Source: Agaribacterium sp. ZY112 (lineage in GTDB: Bacteria > Pseudomonadota > Gammaproteobacteria > Pseudomonadales > Cellvibrionaceae). From it: a stretch of DNA of 64,000 nucleotides. Below the pieces are notes generated by a model, which worked only from the letters and a program-made list of their open reading frames with translations, had not been told where the DNA came from and ran no database searches. Of the stretch, positions 16,843 to 25,009 are shown piece after piece. Location: assembly GCF_041346925.1 (NCBI RefSeq), contig NZ_CP166840.1, forward strand, positions 1,116,001 to 1,180,000. The letters run 5' to 3'. The translations under genes and the position numbers were made by a program. Each line of letters opens with the position of its first letter. Positions within the stretch are counted from its first letter, which is position 1.

Positions 16843-18399
16843 ATGCAGACCCCAATCACATCGATACTGATAGTAGGTGGCGGTACGGCAGGTTGGTTAA
16901 GTGCTGGCATTATTGCTAGCTCGCAAAAAACACGCATTGCAAATGGAGAGTTAACAGTCACTTTGTGCGAGTCTGCCAACATTGCCACAGTTGGGGTAGG
17001 TGAGGGTACTTGGCCTACGATGAGAATAACCCTAAAGAAAATGGGTGTTTCTGAGAGCGAATTATTTCGTGAATGTGAAGCAAGTTTTAAACAGGGATCT
17101 AAGTTCGTCAATTGGTCTCATGATCAAGGGCCAAATCATTATTACCATCCGTTTCAGCCACCCCAGGGCTTCCCAGAAGTAAATGTCTCTGAACATTGGC
17201 TTCACAGTGCTGCTCGTCAGTCAAAATCATTCTCACGTAGCTTTTGTGAGCAAGAGGCGGTGTGTGAACAACAAAAAGCACCTAAGACGATTACTAATGC
17301 CGAATATGATCCGGTACTGAATTACGGCTATCACTTAAACGCAGCTGTTTTTTCCAAGTTTCTTAACAAGCACTGCACCAAAAAGCTGGGTGTTAAGCAT
17401 ATTGTTGCGGATATTACGGCAGTGGCTTTAGATAAGCGTGGTGCAATTGCTTCTGTTCAAACCGAACAGGCCGGAGAGTTAAGTGCTGACTTATATATAG
17501 ACTGTTCTGGTTTTAAATCTCTGCTCTTAGGTGAGGCGCTAGGGGTAAAATATAAAAGTATTGCTGATGTGTTATTTGCCGACACTGCTTTGGCTATGCA
17601 AGTACCGTATTCATCACCTGAGGTGCCGATTCAATCAGCAACGATGAGTATCGCTCAAGACGCGGGTTGGATTTGGGATATTGGCTTGCCTTCACGCCGC
17701 GGAGTAGGCCATGTATTTTCTAGTGCTTATATGTCTGTTGATGAAGCTACTCAGAAGTTGCATAGTTATATCGGTGCCAGTGGTGGTAAGCCAGAAGGTC
17801 TTGATATAAAAGAGATTCGTTTTAATGCCGGCTATCGTGAGAAGTTTTGGCACAAAAACTGTGTTGCTGTGGGGCTGTCAGCGGGTTTTATTGAGCCTTT
17901 AGAAGCTGCAGCATTGATGATGATTGAGCTTTCAGCTCAGAGTGTTTCTGAGCAGTTACCCAAGACTCAAGAGGCTTTGCCTATTTCAGCGCGGCGCTTT
18001 AATGAAAGCTTCAGCTATCGCTGGCAAAGAATAGTTGAATTCCTTAAACTTCACTACGTATTGAGCCGCCGAAGTAGTCCGTTTTGGCTAGATAATAAAG
18101 ATGCGGCCTCTATTCCTGAAAGCCTGCAAGAGCTTTTACTGCTTTGGCAGCATAGTACCCCCGCTCATACGGACTTTGGTCATGTTAAAGAGCTGTTTGG
18201 CGCGGCAAGCTTTCAATATGTACTCTACGGTATGGACCATAAAGCTAGCCCTTTGTTTGGCGAAGACAAGGTTATGGGAGATTATGCTGAGACTTTAATT
18301 GCAAGGAATACGCAAAGGTTGAAGCAGTTATTGTCTACCCTGCCATCTAACCGAGAGCTAATAGAGAAAATCCATAAATATGGGTTATCTAAAATTTAA
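16843..18399 (+). CDS. Flavin-dependent (tryptophan) halogenase-family protein
   Basis: A 518-residue FADH2-dependent halogenase-family protein. The N-terminal nucleotide-binding motif ILIVGGGTAGW is followed by VGVGEGTWPT and the ECEASFKQGSKFVNW region carrying the lysine that in PrnA-type enzymes activates hypohalous acid. The signature WxWxI(x)P appears as GWIWDIGLPSRRG, and the C-terminal core NCVAVGLSAGFIEPLEA is conserved. Such marine homologues are widespread and often act on unknown substrates rather than free tryptophan. The partner flavin reductase is not nearby. A SapC-like gene follows after 14 bases, a pairing seen in many marine and Caulobacter-type genomes. The upstream 246 bases hold a perfect TTGACA at 16637-16642 but only a weak -10. 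Confidence 0.9.
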   Translation: MQTPITSILIVGGGTAGWLSAGIIASSQKTRIANGELTVTLCESANIATVGVGEGTWPTMRITLKKMGVSESELFRECEASFKQGSKFVNWSHDQGPNHYYHPFQPPQGFPEVNVSEHWLHSAARQSKSFSRSFCEQEAVCEQQKAPKTITNAEYDPVLNYGYHLNAAVFSKFLNKHCTKKLGVKHIVADITAVALDKRGAIASVQTEQAGELSADLYIDCSGFKSLLLGEALGVKYKSIADVLFADTALAMQVPYSSPEVPIQSATMSIAQDAGWIWDIGLPSRRGVGHVFSSAYMSVDEATQKLHSYIGASGGKPEGLDIKEIRFNAGYREKFWHKNCVAVGLSAGFIEPLEAAALMMIELSAQSVSEQLPKTQEALPISARRFNESFSYRWQRIVEFLKLHYVLSRRSSPFWLDNKDAASIPESLQELLLLWQHSTPAHTDFGHVKELFGAASFQYVLYGMDHKASPLFGEDKVMGDYAETLIARNTQRLKQLLSTLPSNRELIEKIHKYGLSKI

Positions 18400-18413
18400 G
18401 ACTGAGAATTGTT

Positions 18414-19139
18414 ATGTCAGATAAACCAACGCTAGAGATGTTGGATGCTGAAATCCACCAAGACTTAAAGGTTAACTTGAGTGATTTTAGTGATAGTTGT
18501 TACAAGGTGAATGCCTGTTATGTGATGGTTGGCGAGTTACCTAACTTGGTGCATGAATACCCTATTTTTATTGTTAAAAACCAGCAAAGCCAACAGTATC
18601 AATTAAACGCGCTCTTTGGCTTTGAGGCTGGCGAGAATTTGTATCTACAAGATGATAAGTGGCAGGCCCGCTTTCAGCCTCTGGATATACTTCGTCGTCC
18701 CTTTCAGATCTATATGCCTGAGGGTGAGCAATCAAGTGAAGGGCGTATTGCGCTTGATCGCTCAGCGAATAAATTTCAAGGCACCTATGGTGAGAGTTTA
18801 TTTGAGAAGGATGGTCAGCCAAGCCCTTATTTACAGCGTATTCAACAAGTTTTTTCTCAGCTGATGAATGGGTCTAAAGCTGGCGCACATGTACTGGCGC
18901 GTATGGCCGAGTTGAACTTGATTGAATCGGTATCGTTGGCGACTGAGCTGGCCAGTGGTGAGTCTGTCAGTGTTAAAGGTGTCTATTCTGTTAACGAAAC
19001 TGCGCTAAAAGCCTTAAGCGGCGAAGCGTTAGAAGAGTGTCATCAAAAAGGCATACTGCAAATTTGCCACCTGATGCTGAGCTCTTCTGCCCACTTAGAG
19101 AAACTTATTTCTTGGAAAAACCAGCAGGTCGCTAGTTAG
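18414..19139 (+). CDS. SapC-like protein
   Basis: A 241-residue protein matching the SapC-type family: an N-terminal strand-rich part with EYPIFIVKN, LNALFGFEAGENLYL, DILRRPFQIY, and a helical C-terminal part beginning at PYLQRIQQVFSQLM. There is no signal peptide, although the family is named after a Campylobacter S-layer-linked gene. Family members in marine bacteria sit next to tryptophan-halogenase-like genes, as here (14-base gap), so the two proteins probably act on the same substrate. No biochemical role is established that I know of. It ends 34 bases before the convergent ABC exporter, with a strong hairpin between them. Confidence 0.82.
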   Translation: MSDKPTLEMLDAEIHQDLKVNLSDFSDSCYKVNACYVMVGELPNLVHEYPIFIVKNQQSQQYQLNALFGFEAGENLYLQDDKWQARFQPLDILRRPFQIYMPEGEQSSEGRIALDRSANKFQGTYGESLFEKDGQPSPYLQRIQQVFSQLMNGSKAGAHVLARMAELNLIESVSLATELASGESVSVKGVYSVNETALKALSGEALEECHQKGILQICHLMLSSSAHLEKLISWKNQQVAS

Positions 19140-19145
19140 TCATCG

Positions 19146-19175
19146 AGCAGCTAGTGGTTGCTAGCTGCTGTTTTT
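19146..19175. terminator. Intrinsic terminator after the SapC-like gene
   Basis: AGCAGCTAG at 19146-19154 and CTAGCTGCT at 19161-19169 form a perfect nine-base-pair stem with a six-base loop, followed by GTTTTT. The U-tract serves the rightward halogenase/SapC transcript. The last bases overlap the stop codon of the leftward ABC transporter gene. Confidence 0.8.
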
Positions 19176-21036
19176 AGTCGGTTGTTTCAGCCAAGAAGCC
19201 GCCGCTTTGACGCTGCCACAAATGGGCGTAAATCCCATTGAGAGCCAGTAATTCACTGTGGCTGCCTTGTTCAACGATCTTGCCTTCATCAATCACAATG
19301 AGGCGGTCTAGCTCAGCGATGGTCGATAATCTATGCGCAATAGCAATGACCGTTTTTTCTTGCATCAGTGTTTTAAGGTTTTGCTGGATAGCACTCTCTA
19401 CTTCTGAATCAAGCGCGGAAGTGGCCTCATCTAAAATAAGAATGGGGGCATTTTTGAGTAGCACTCTAGCAATGGCTATACGCTGACGCTGGCCGCCGCT
19501 TAGTTTGATACCTCGCTCACCGACATGTGCATCGAGTCCCCGTCGGCCATGGGCATCCTCTAGGTCGAGAATGAAATCTGAAGCAGAGGCTTGTTGGCAA
19601 GCCAGAGCTATCTCCGAATCCGTTGCTTCTGGCCGCCCATAACAGAGATTGTCTCGAATACTGCGATGCAGCAGAGAGGTATCTTGGGTAACCATGCCAA
19701 TTTGGCTGCGCAAACTCTCTTGGGTGAGTTCACTGATATTCTGGCCGTCGATGCAAATACGACCACTATTGACATCGTAGAAGCGTAATAAGAGGTTTAC
19801 GATGGTGCTTTTACCTGCACCGGAGCGGCCAATCAATCCAATTTTTTCACCGGGTTTGATGTCTAAGCTAAAGCCTTCCACGACCTTACGCTTGGCCCCG
19901 TAGTCAAAGTGAATATCGTTAAATTCTATATGGCCTTGCTTAAATTGAATCTTGCGGGCGTCGGCTTTGTCCTGAACTTTGCGGTGGGCCGTTAGCGTGT
20001 TCATACCATCACGAACCGTACCAATGTTTTCAAACAGAGTGGAGACCTCCCACATGATCCAATGGCTCATACCGTTAAGACGTAATACCAAGGCACAAGC
20101 TGCGGCAATGGCTCCTGTACTAATGGCCTCTTCTGACCAAAGCCATAGGCCAATTGCGGCAACGCTAAATATTAGCGTTGCCGACGCAGCCCACACCAAA
20201 GAGGTTAAGCTGGTTGCTAAACGCATTTGTGGGTAGACAGTATTGAGGAAGCCAGACATGGCGTCTTTAGCGTAGTTGAGTTCGCGCCCACTATGGCTAA
20301 AAAGCTTAACGGTGGAAATATTGGTATAGGTATCGACAATACGCCCCGTCATTTCCGAGCGAGCATCGGCTTGATGTTCACTGATTTTGCCTAGTTTCGG
20401 TAAAAAGTAGCGCAGCAAGCTAGCGTAGCAGAATAGCCATAAAACAAAGGGGATAGCTAGGCGCCAGTCCAAGCTAATGATAAGGATGAGGCCGCTAATA
20501 AAATAGATGCTCACATACAGTAGAACATCAACAAACTTCATGATTGTTTCACGTACCGCCAGTGAGGTTTGCATCACTTTGGTGGCGAGCCTTCCGGCAA
20601 ATTCATTCTGGTAATAATCCATGCTATGGCCCAACAAATAGTGATGGGCGAGCCAGCGTATGCGCATTGGAAAGTTACCAAGCAAGGTTTGGTGCATAAC
20701 CATGTTTTGCATAAAAATGCCAAAAGGCAGTAGTAATAATATGCCTGCTGCTAACCATAGTTGTTTGTTATCGCCGTTGAATATGTCTCTATTTTCTTGG
20801 CTATTGAGCCAGTCGACAAGTTGGCCAACAAAGCCATAAAGAGAGACCTCTAACGCTGCTACTAGTGCAGTGAAGCAGCCCATTAAGAATAGATATTTCT
20901 TAGTACCCTTAGCGTAATGCAGGCAAAAGCCTAAGACATCATTGGGTGGAAGCTGATTGTCTGGTTTTGGGAAGGGCTTGAGTAGGCGCTCAAAGAATGC
21001 GTACATGACTAAGGCCGAGTTAGCAAAGCTTGGCAT
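19174..21036 (-). CDS. ABC exporter, fused membrane and ATPase domains
   Basis: A 620-residue half-transporter: an N-terminal membrane domain of about six helices (residues 45-330), then an ATPase domain with Walker A IGRSGAGKST, the Q-loop VTQDTSLLH, signature LSGGQRQRIAIA, Walker B ILILDEATSALDS and the H-loop IAIAHRLST. It works as a homodimer or with a paralogue, exporting lipid, peptide or drug substrates. The substrate cannot be told from the sequence. The start is uncertain: an ATG at 21006 gives MYAFFERLLKPFP, which looks like the usual N-terminus, so the first ten codons may not be translated. It is a single gene, divergent from yjbQ. Confidence 0.92.
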   Translation of the reverse strand: MPSFANSALVMYAFFERLLKPFPKPDNQLPPNDVLGFCLHYAKGTKKYLFLMGCFTALVAALEVSLYGFVGQLVDWLNSQENRDIFNGDNKQLWLAAGILLLLPFGIFMQNMVMHQTLLGNFPMRIRWLAHHYLLGHSMDYYQNEFAGRLATKVMQTSLAVRETIMKFVDVLLYVSIYFISGLILIISLDWRLAIPFVLWLFCYASLLRYFLPKLGKISEHQADARSEMTGRIVDTYTNISTVKLFSHSGRELNYAKDAMSGFLNTVYPQMRLATSLTSLVWAASATLIFSVAAIGLWLWSEEAISTGAIAAACALVLRLNGMSHWIMWEVSTLFENIGTVRDGMNTLTAHRKVQDKADARKIQFKQGHIEFNDIHFDYGAKRKVVEGFSLDIKPGEKIGLIGRSGAGKSTIVNLLLRFYDVNSGRICIDGQNISELTQESLRSQIGMVTQDTSLLHRSIRDNLCYGRPEATDSEIALACQQASASDFILDLEDAHGRRGLDAHVGERGIKLSGGQRQRIAIARVLLKNAPILILDEATSALDSEVESAIQQNLKTLMQEKTVIAIAHRLSTIAELDRLIVIDEGKIVEQGSHSELLALNGIYAHLWQRQSGGFLAETTD

Positions 21037-21097
21037 TATGCCACAGGCTTGAGATCTTGTTTGTTATAGTAAGGGGTCAAAACAGGAGCCAGTATTT

Positions 21098-21505
21098 ATG
21101 GTGATTACTCTTAATGTGTCGGTCTCAGGGCAGGGCTTGTGGGCTTTTACAGATAAAGTTTCTGCCGCTGTTGCTCAGGCTGGCTATGATGAGGGCTTGT
21201 GTACCTTGTTCATCCAGCACACATCGGCAAGTTTATTGATTCAAGAAAACTACGACCCTTCAGCTCAGCGAGATTTAGAGGCTTGGTTTAACCGCTTAGT
21301 GCCTGAGCGTGACCGACTTTATACCCACACTCTAGAGGGCGATGACGATATGCCGGCTCATATCAAAGCGGCGTTAACGGCCACTAGCATCAGTATTCCA
21401 ATCTTAGATGGTCAATTAGCTTTGGGCACCTGGCAGGGCATATATCTGTGGGAGCATCGCAATGGGGCCCAGCAGCGCAGAGTTATTGTGCATATAGGAG
21501 CTTAG
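21098..21505 (+). CDS. yjbQ: YjbQ/UPF0047 family protein
   Basis: A 135-residue single-domain protein of the YjbQ family (secondary thiamine-phosphate synthase activity reported for E. coli YjbQ). Conserved positions are visible: LFIQHTSASLLIQENYDP, the DLEAWFNRLVPE segment, YTHTLEGDDDMPAHIKAAL with His and acidic residues, SISIPILDGQLALGTWQGIY and the closing LWEHR. The physiological role is unclear, since many hosts have a true ThiE. The gene overlaps the convergent gene at 21502 by four bases and is divergent from the ABC exporter. Confidence 0.92.
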   Translation: MVITLNVSVSGQGLWAFTDKVSAAVAQAGYDEGLCTLFIQHTSASLLIQENYDPSAQRDLEAWFNRLVPERDRLYTHTLEGDDDMPAHIKAALTATSISIPILDGQLALGTWQGIYLWEHRNGAQQRRVIVHIGA

Positions 21506-21930
21506 CTGGCGCGAGCATTTTTATAAGCAAGATCTTGATGCGGGTCGACCTGAGTAAAGTCTAATTGGTATTGTTCAAAACAGCTTCGTAGATTATGGAA
21601 GATGGAAACCTCCCAGCTTAAACCTTCAGCAAGGTGTTGATACCAAGCGGCAAGAGCTAAGCCGCTTTCTGTGCGGTTAACAATACTTGCGTTTTGTGCA
21701 TAAGGACAAAGCCTTGCCATGACTTTAAGGCAAGCCATGAGTTCACGTACGTCTTCAGCGCTTATCTTAGTTTGTTCTATTCCTGTCCAGTCACCAATAA
21801 CAAAGTGCAGGTTCTCAAAGCGTTCGTCACCACTGGCGCCAAGGGCATAATTTATTAGTTGCTCGCCGGTGACGACGCCTTGATACTGGGTATAAAGTAC
21901 GCCGCGTAGGCTCCAGTTTTCGATAATCAC
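21502..21930 (-). CDS. Protein of unknown function, possibly STAS-like
   Basis: A 142-residue soluble protein. The start (IIENWSLRGVLYTQYQGVVT) and the alternating strand-helix pattern with LHFVIGDWTGIEQ suggest an SpoIIAA/STAS-like fold of the kind that binds regulatory or lipid ligands, but I see no diagnostic motif. There is no signal peptide or membrane helix. It overlaps the end of convergent yjbQ by four bases; upstream, 91 bases separate it from the SlyD-like gene read in the same direction. Function not assigned. Confidence 0.65.
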   Translation of the reverse strand: MIIENWSLRGVLYTQYQGVVTGEQLINYALGASGDERFENLHFVIGDWTGIEQTKISAEDVRELMACLKVMARLCPYAQNASIVNRTESGLALAAWYQHLAEGLSWEVSIFHNLRSCFEQYQLDFTQVDPHQDLAYKNARAS

Positions 21931-22021
21931 AGCATCTATCTTTTTGTGGGGGCGGTAATTTTAGTCTAGAAAATAGCCATCTGAACGCAAGTAGCGTTGC
22001 TGAAATTTATCGTTTTACGGA

Positions 22022-22507
22022 TCAGTGGTGGTGTCCGCCTAGGCCGTGAGCATGTCCGTGGGCAAGCTCTTCCTCAGAGGCTGCTCGAACCTCATCAATT
22101 TTTACTTTAAAGCTTAGGTTTAAGCCTGCTAGTGGGTGGTTGAAGTCGAGCTCAACCATAAACTTGCCAGCTTTTATGACACTTGCATCAATAGGACCTT
22201 TTTCACCGTTAACTTTTACAAATTGCCCTGGCTTTAGTTTTTTGTGTTTGCCGAGTATGTGCTTCATAGGTACTTTTTGAGTCGCATCAGCACGGCGCTC
22301 ACCGTAGGCTTCTTTCGGCGTAAGTTGAACTTCTTTTTCATCGCCAACACTTAAACCTTCTAATTCGCTTTCAAGCTTAGTGAAAATGTTGTTATGGCCG
22401 TGAAGGTAGGCCATTGGTGTGCCTTCAAAGTTATTTTCCAGCTCCTTACCGCTATCGTCATGTAAGCTATAAAAGAATGTAACGACGCTGTTTTTAGCGA
22501 TTTTCAT
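22022..22507 (-). CDS. slyD: FKBP-type peptidyl-prolyl isomerase, SlyD-like
   Basis: A 161-residue protein with the SlyD arrangement: an FKBP half at the N-terminus (VVTFFYSLHDDSGKELENNF), the inserted flap domain in the middle (about 70-130, with AYGERRADATQKVP and FVKVNGEKGPIDASVIKAGK), and return to FKBP with VELDFNHPLAGLNLSFKVKI, the GN/DFNHPLAG motif being diagnostic. It ends in a short His/Gly-rich tail (HGHAHGLGGHHH), consistent with nickel binding. The role is folding of prolyl-limited proteins and possibly metal delivery to hydrogenases. It starts 12 bases after the HAD gene in the same direction. Confidence 0.93.
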   Translation of the reverse strand: MKIAKNSVVTFFYSLHDDSGKELENNFEGTPMAYLHGHNNIFTKLESELEGLSVGDEKEVQLTPKEAYGERRADATQKVPMKHILGKHKKLKPGQFVKVNGEKGPIDASVIKAGKFMVELDFNHPLAGLNLSFKVKIDEVRAASEEELAHGHAHGLGGHHH

Positions 22508-22518
22508 GTTGTTGTGCC

Positions 22519-23136
22519 TTATAAAAAATAGTCATTGTGAATATCGAGATCGAGGGCCACATCAATCACACTCATGCCAGCAGCTCGGCCGGCTTCAAGC
22601 CCTAAGACACTATCTTCAAACACGACACACTTGCTGGCTTCAACCTGGAGCTTCTCGGCGCAGAGTAAAAACGTATCAGGGGCGGGCTTGTGTTTGCTGA
22701 CGTTGTCACCGCCAACAATGACGGGAAAATATTGATCGAGCTTTAAAAGCTTGAGTATGTTTTGGGCTTCTCCGCTTAAGGCGCCTGTACCTAAGGCCAT
22801 CGGCTTGCGGCCAGCATAATGCAGAACAACTTCTTTGAGCTTGGTGGCTTGCAGGTACTTAGGTGCCAGTTCGGCTGCGAACTGAGCTTTATCATGAGCC
22901 ACTAAAACCGGCTGAATATCACTCTGTAGCTGAAAATATTGAATGAGCCTCTCAACGGTTTGTACTGTAGGTACACCCGCTAAAGATCGCATCAGTTCCG
23001 CGTCGATAGGGATATGGTGTTTATTGAGCGCTTGTTTCCAAGCCTGTTCATGGACTTGGCCGCTATCTACAAGTGTGCCGTCCATGTCAAAAATGAGTGC
23101 ATCGTACTGATCATAAGCTTGCATGGCTGAAGTCAT
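22519..23136 (-). CDS. HAD-superfamily phosphatase, YqaB/beta-phosphoglucomutase-like
   Basis: A 205-residue HAD hydrolase. Motif I is DALIFDMDGTLVDS (nucleophile Asp and acid/base Asp), the cap domain covers about 30-95, motif II is MALGTGA, motif III the lysine in SKHKPAPDTF, and motif IV CVVFEDSVLGLEAGRAAGM. This is closest in pattern to YqaB, which removes phosphate from fructose-1-phosphate and related sugars, but HAD specificity cannot be fixed from motifs. It probably forms a two-gene unit with the SlyD-like gene (12-base gap). A nearby inverted repeat at 23204-23225 may control this gene or the divergent kinase. Confidence 0.88.
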   Translation of the reverse strand: MTSAMQAYDQYDALIFDMDGTLVDSGQVHEQAWKQALNKHHIPIDAELMRSLAGVPTVQTVERLIQYFQLQSDIQPVLVAHDKAQFAAELAPKYLQATKLKEVVLHYAGRKPMALGTGALSGEAQNILKLLKLDQYFPVIVGGDNVSKHKPAPDTFLLCAEKLQVEASKCVVFEDSVLGLEAGRAAGMSVIDVALDLDIHNDYFL

Positions 23137-23203
23137 AAGAGGTCTACCTAGGTCGAAGACGAGGACTATACCTGTAAGAGCTAAATTAATAAAAATACTT
23201 CTA

Positions 23204-23225
23204 AGTTTCTGATGTAACAGAAACT
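23204..23225. promoter_or_regulatory. Inverted repeat in the divergent HAD/kinase intergenic region
   Basis: AGTTTCTG and CAGAAACT form perfect eight-base arms around ATGTAA. The repeat lies 67 bases upstream of the HAD gene and 133 upstream of the kinase. No U-run follows, so an operator is more likely than a terminator. The binding protein is unknown. Confidence 0.4.
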
Positions 23226-23358
23226 AGCGCCTAAAATTGATTTGTGGCGTGTTAAGTCATTGCGTCAACCTCAGCGTTCGGGCTGTAATAGGCTATAGTT
23301 TGAGAATAGGGCGTCATTCGCAGGTAATTTGCGCTTGGCTAAGAATAATCTCTGAAAT

Positions 23359-24966
23359 GTGCATCTGCCTGTGACCGATACCGTCGCGTTAGATAATGAA
23401 ACTAAGCCGGCTGCTCGCCGCCAGCGTTATGGCAGTTTGCAGCGCTTTTTGCTGTTTATTGTGGTTATGTCGGTTGCAATGCCTGCGACTCTGACTGGTT
23501 TCCTTCTCATTCGGGAAAATTTTTACCGTACGGTGGATCACGACAGCCGTGAAATGGCCAACAACTATATTGAGCTGCTTGAGGCTGGTATGACAATGCC
23601 GCTGTGGAACATTGCGGCAGATTTAGGCCAGCCTTTAATTGATTCTGTCAGTATTGACCCTGCTGTTGTCTCTATCGATGTGCGAGCTGTGCATGGCGAA
23701 AGTTTCTTAAGTTACGAGCCTAAAGAGGCTGTAGTTGGTGACAACCGTATTGAGGTTACCCGAGACATTATCTACGAAGGTGAAAAGCTAGGGCAGGTTA
23801 CCTTGGTTTATAGCTTGGCCAGTGCTAAGTCGAGGGCGGTTGCAGAGAGTCGACTGTTATTAACCATTATTATTATTCAGCTGGTGTTCACCGTTGTACT
23901 TGTAAGTTATTTTCTTAGACGGCGAGTTGTAACGCCAGTGAAACTGCTTGAACAAGCTGCGGTGGGTATTGCTGAAGGTGATTTAAAGACAGCGATTCCG
24001 CCGCTCAGCGATGATGAATTTGGAGCTTTGAGCCTTCAGTTGGAACGTATGCGTGGCTCTCTAGAAAGCTCTTTTACCTTACTAGAAGAGCGTGTGCGCG
24101 AGCGTACTGTCGATTTAGTTGAGGTTAATCAAGAGCTGCAGCAAACACTGGATCAGTTAAAGCAAGCTCAGGGTAACCTCGTGCAAAGTGAGAAGTTGGC
24201 GGCCTTGGGGTCATTGGTTGCAGGGGTTGCTCATGAATTGAATACGCCTATTGGTAACGGTTTGACAGTAGCTTCATCGTTACTGGATGAAAGTCGCAGT
24301 TTAGAAAAACAAATGAGCGATGGCCTTACTCGCTCAGCTCTTGAAACTTATACCAGTGATATGATCGAAGGCACATCACTGGTGGTCAGCAGTCTCGATC
24401 GCGCCTCAGAACTGGTGAGTAGCTTTAAACAGGTGGCAATGGATCGAACTTCTGTACAGCGACGTAAGTTTGATTTACTTGCTGTACTTAAAGAAACTAA
24501 ATTAACGGTTTCGCCAGCGTTTAAGCACACTCCGTTCGTGGTTGATATTGATTGCAATGAAGCCATTATGCTTGATAGTTACCCAGGGCCTCTTGGTCAA
24601 ATTGTGACTAATTTGCTGAACAACACCTTGATTCATGCCTTTGATGGCCGTGAACAAGGTAGGGTTCAAATTAAGGCGGGGCGTGAAGGTGATGATGAAT
24701 GCCGTATTGAGGTGAGTGACAACGGTGTGGGTATTCCAGTGGCGAATGTTAAACGTATTTTTGACCCTTTTTTCACCACCAAGCTAGGTGAGGGCGGTAA
24801 CGGTTTGGGTATGCATATTGTTCATAACTTAGTTACCGGTGTATTGGGTGGCACTATTGAATTAAGCTCGGTACCGGGTGAGGGGACGACCTTTATTATG
24901 GTGCTTCCTTTACAGGCGCCAGAGCAAGGTGAAAGCGGTTTGGGCACTACAATTGCGAGTTCTTAA
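23359..24966 (+). CDS. Membrane sensor histidine kinase with HAMP (module B)
   Basis: A 535-residue kinase starting at GTG 23359. Two membrane helices (about 28-50 and 170-192) enclose a roughly 115-residue periplasmic sensor domain. HAMP follows (RRRVVTPVKLLEQAAVGIAE), then a coiled coil (about 240-275), the phosphorylation site AGVAHELNTPIG with His292, and a HATPase domain (NNTLIHA, DNGVGI, GGNGLGM). The catalytic half resembles the kinase at 13027, but the input differs: a periplasmic domain here, two PAS domains there. The receiver-DUF3369 gene 43 bases downstream is the presumed partner. Confidence 0.92.
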   Translation: MHLPVTDTVALDNETKPAARRQRYGSLQRFLLFIVVMSVAMPATLTGFLLIRENFYRTVDHDSREMANNYIELLEAGMTMPLWNIAADLGQPLIDSVSIDPAVVSIDVRAVHGESFLSYEPKEAVVGDNRIEVTRDIIYEGEKLGQVTLVYSLASAKSRAVAESRLLLTIIIIQLVFTVVLVSYFLRRRVVTPVKLLEQAAVGIAEGDLKTAIPPLSDDEFGALSLQLERMRGSLESSFTLLEERVRERTVDLVEVNQELQQTLDQLKQAQGNLVQSEKLAALGSLVAGVAHELNTPIGNGLTVASSLLDESRSLEKQMSDGLTRSALETYTSDMIEGTSLVVSSLDRASELVSSFKQVAMDRTSVQRRKFDLLAVLKETKLTVSPAFKHTPFVVDIDCNEAIMLDSYPGPLGQIVTNLLNNTLIHAFDGREQGRVQIKAGREGDDECRIEVSDNGVGIPVANVKRIFDPFFTTKLGEGGNGLGMHIVHNLVTGVLGGTIELSSVPGEGTTFIMVLPLQAPEQGESGLGTTIASS

Positions 24967-25009
24967 TTATATAGTTCCCGTGGTAATGACATAGGATTGT
25001 GGCAGAAAC

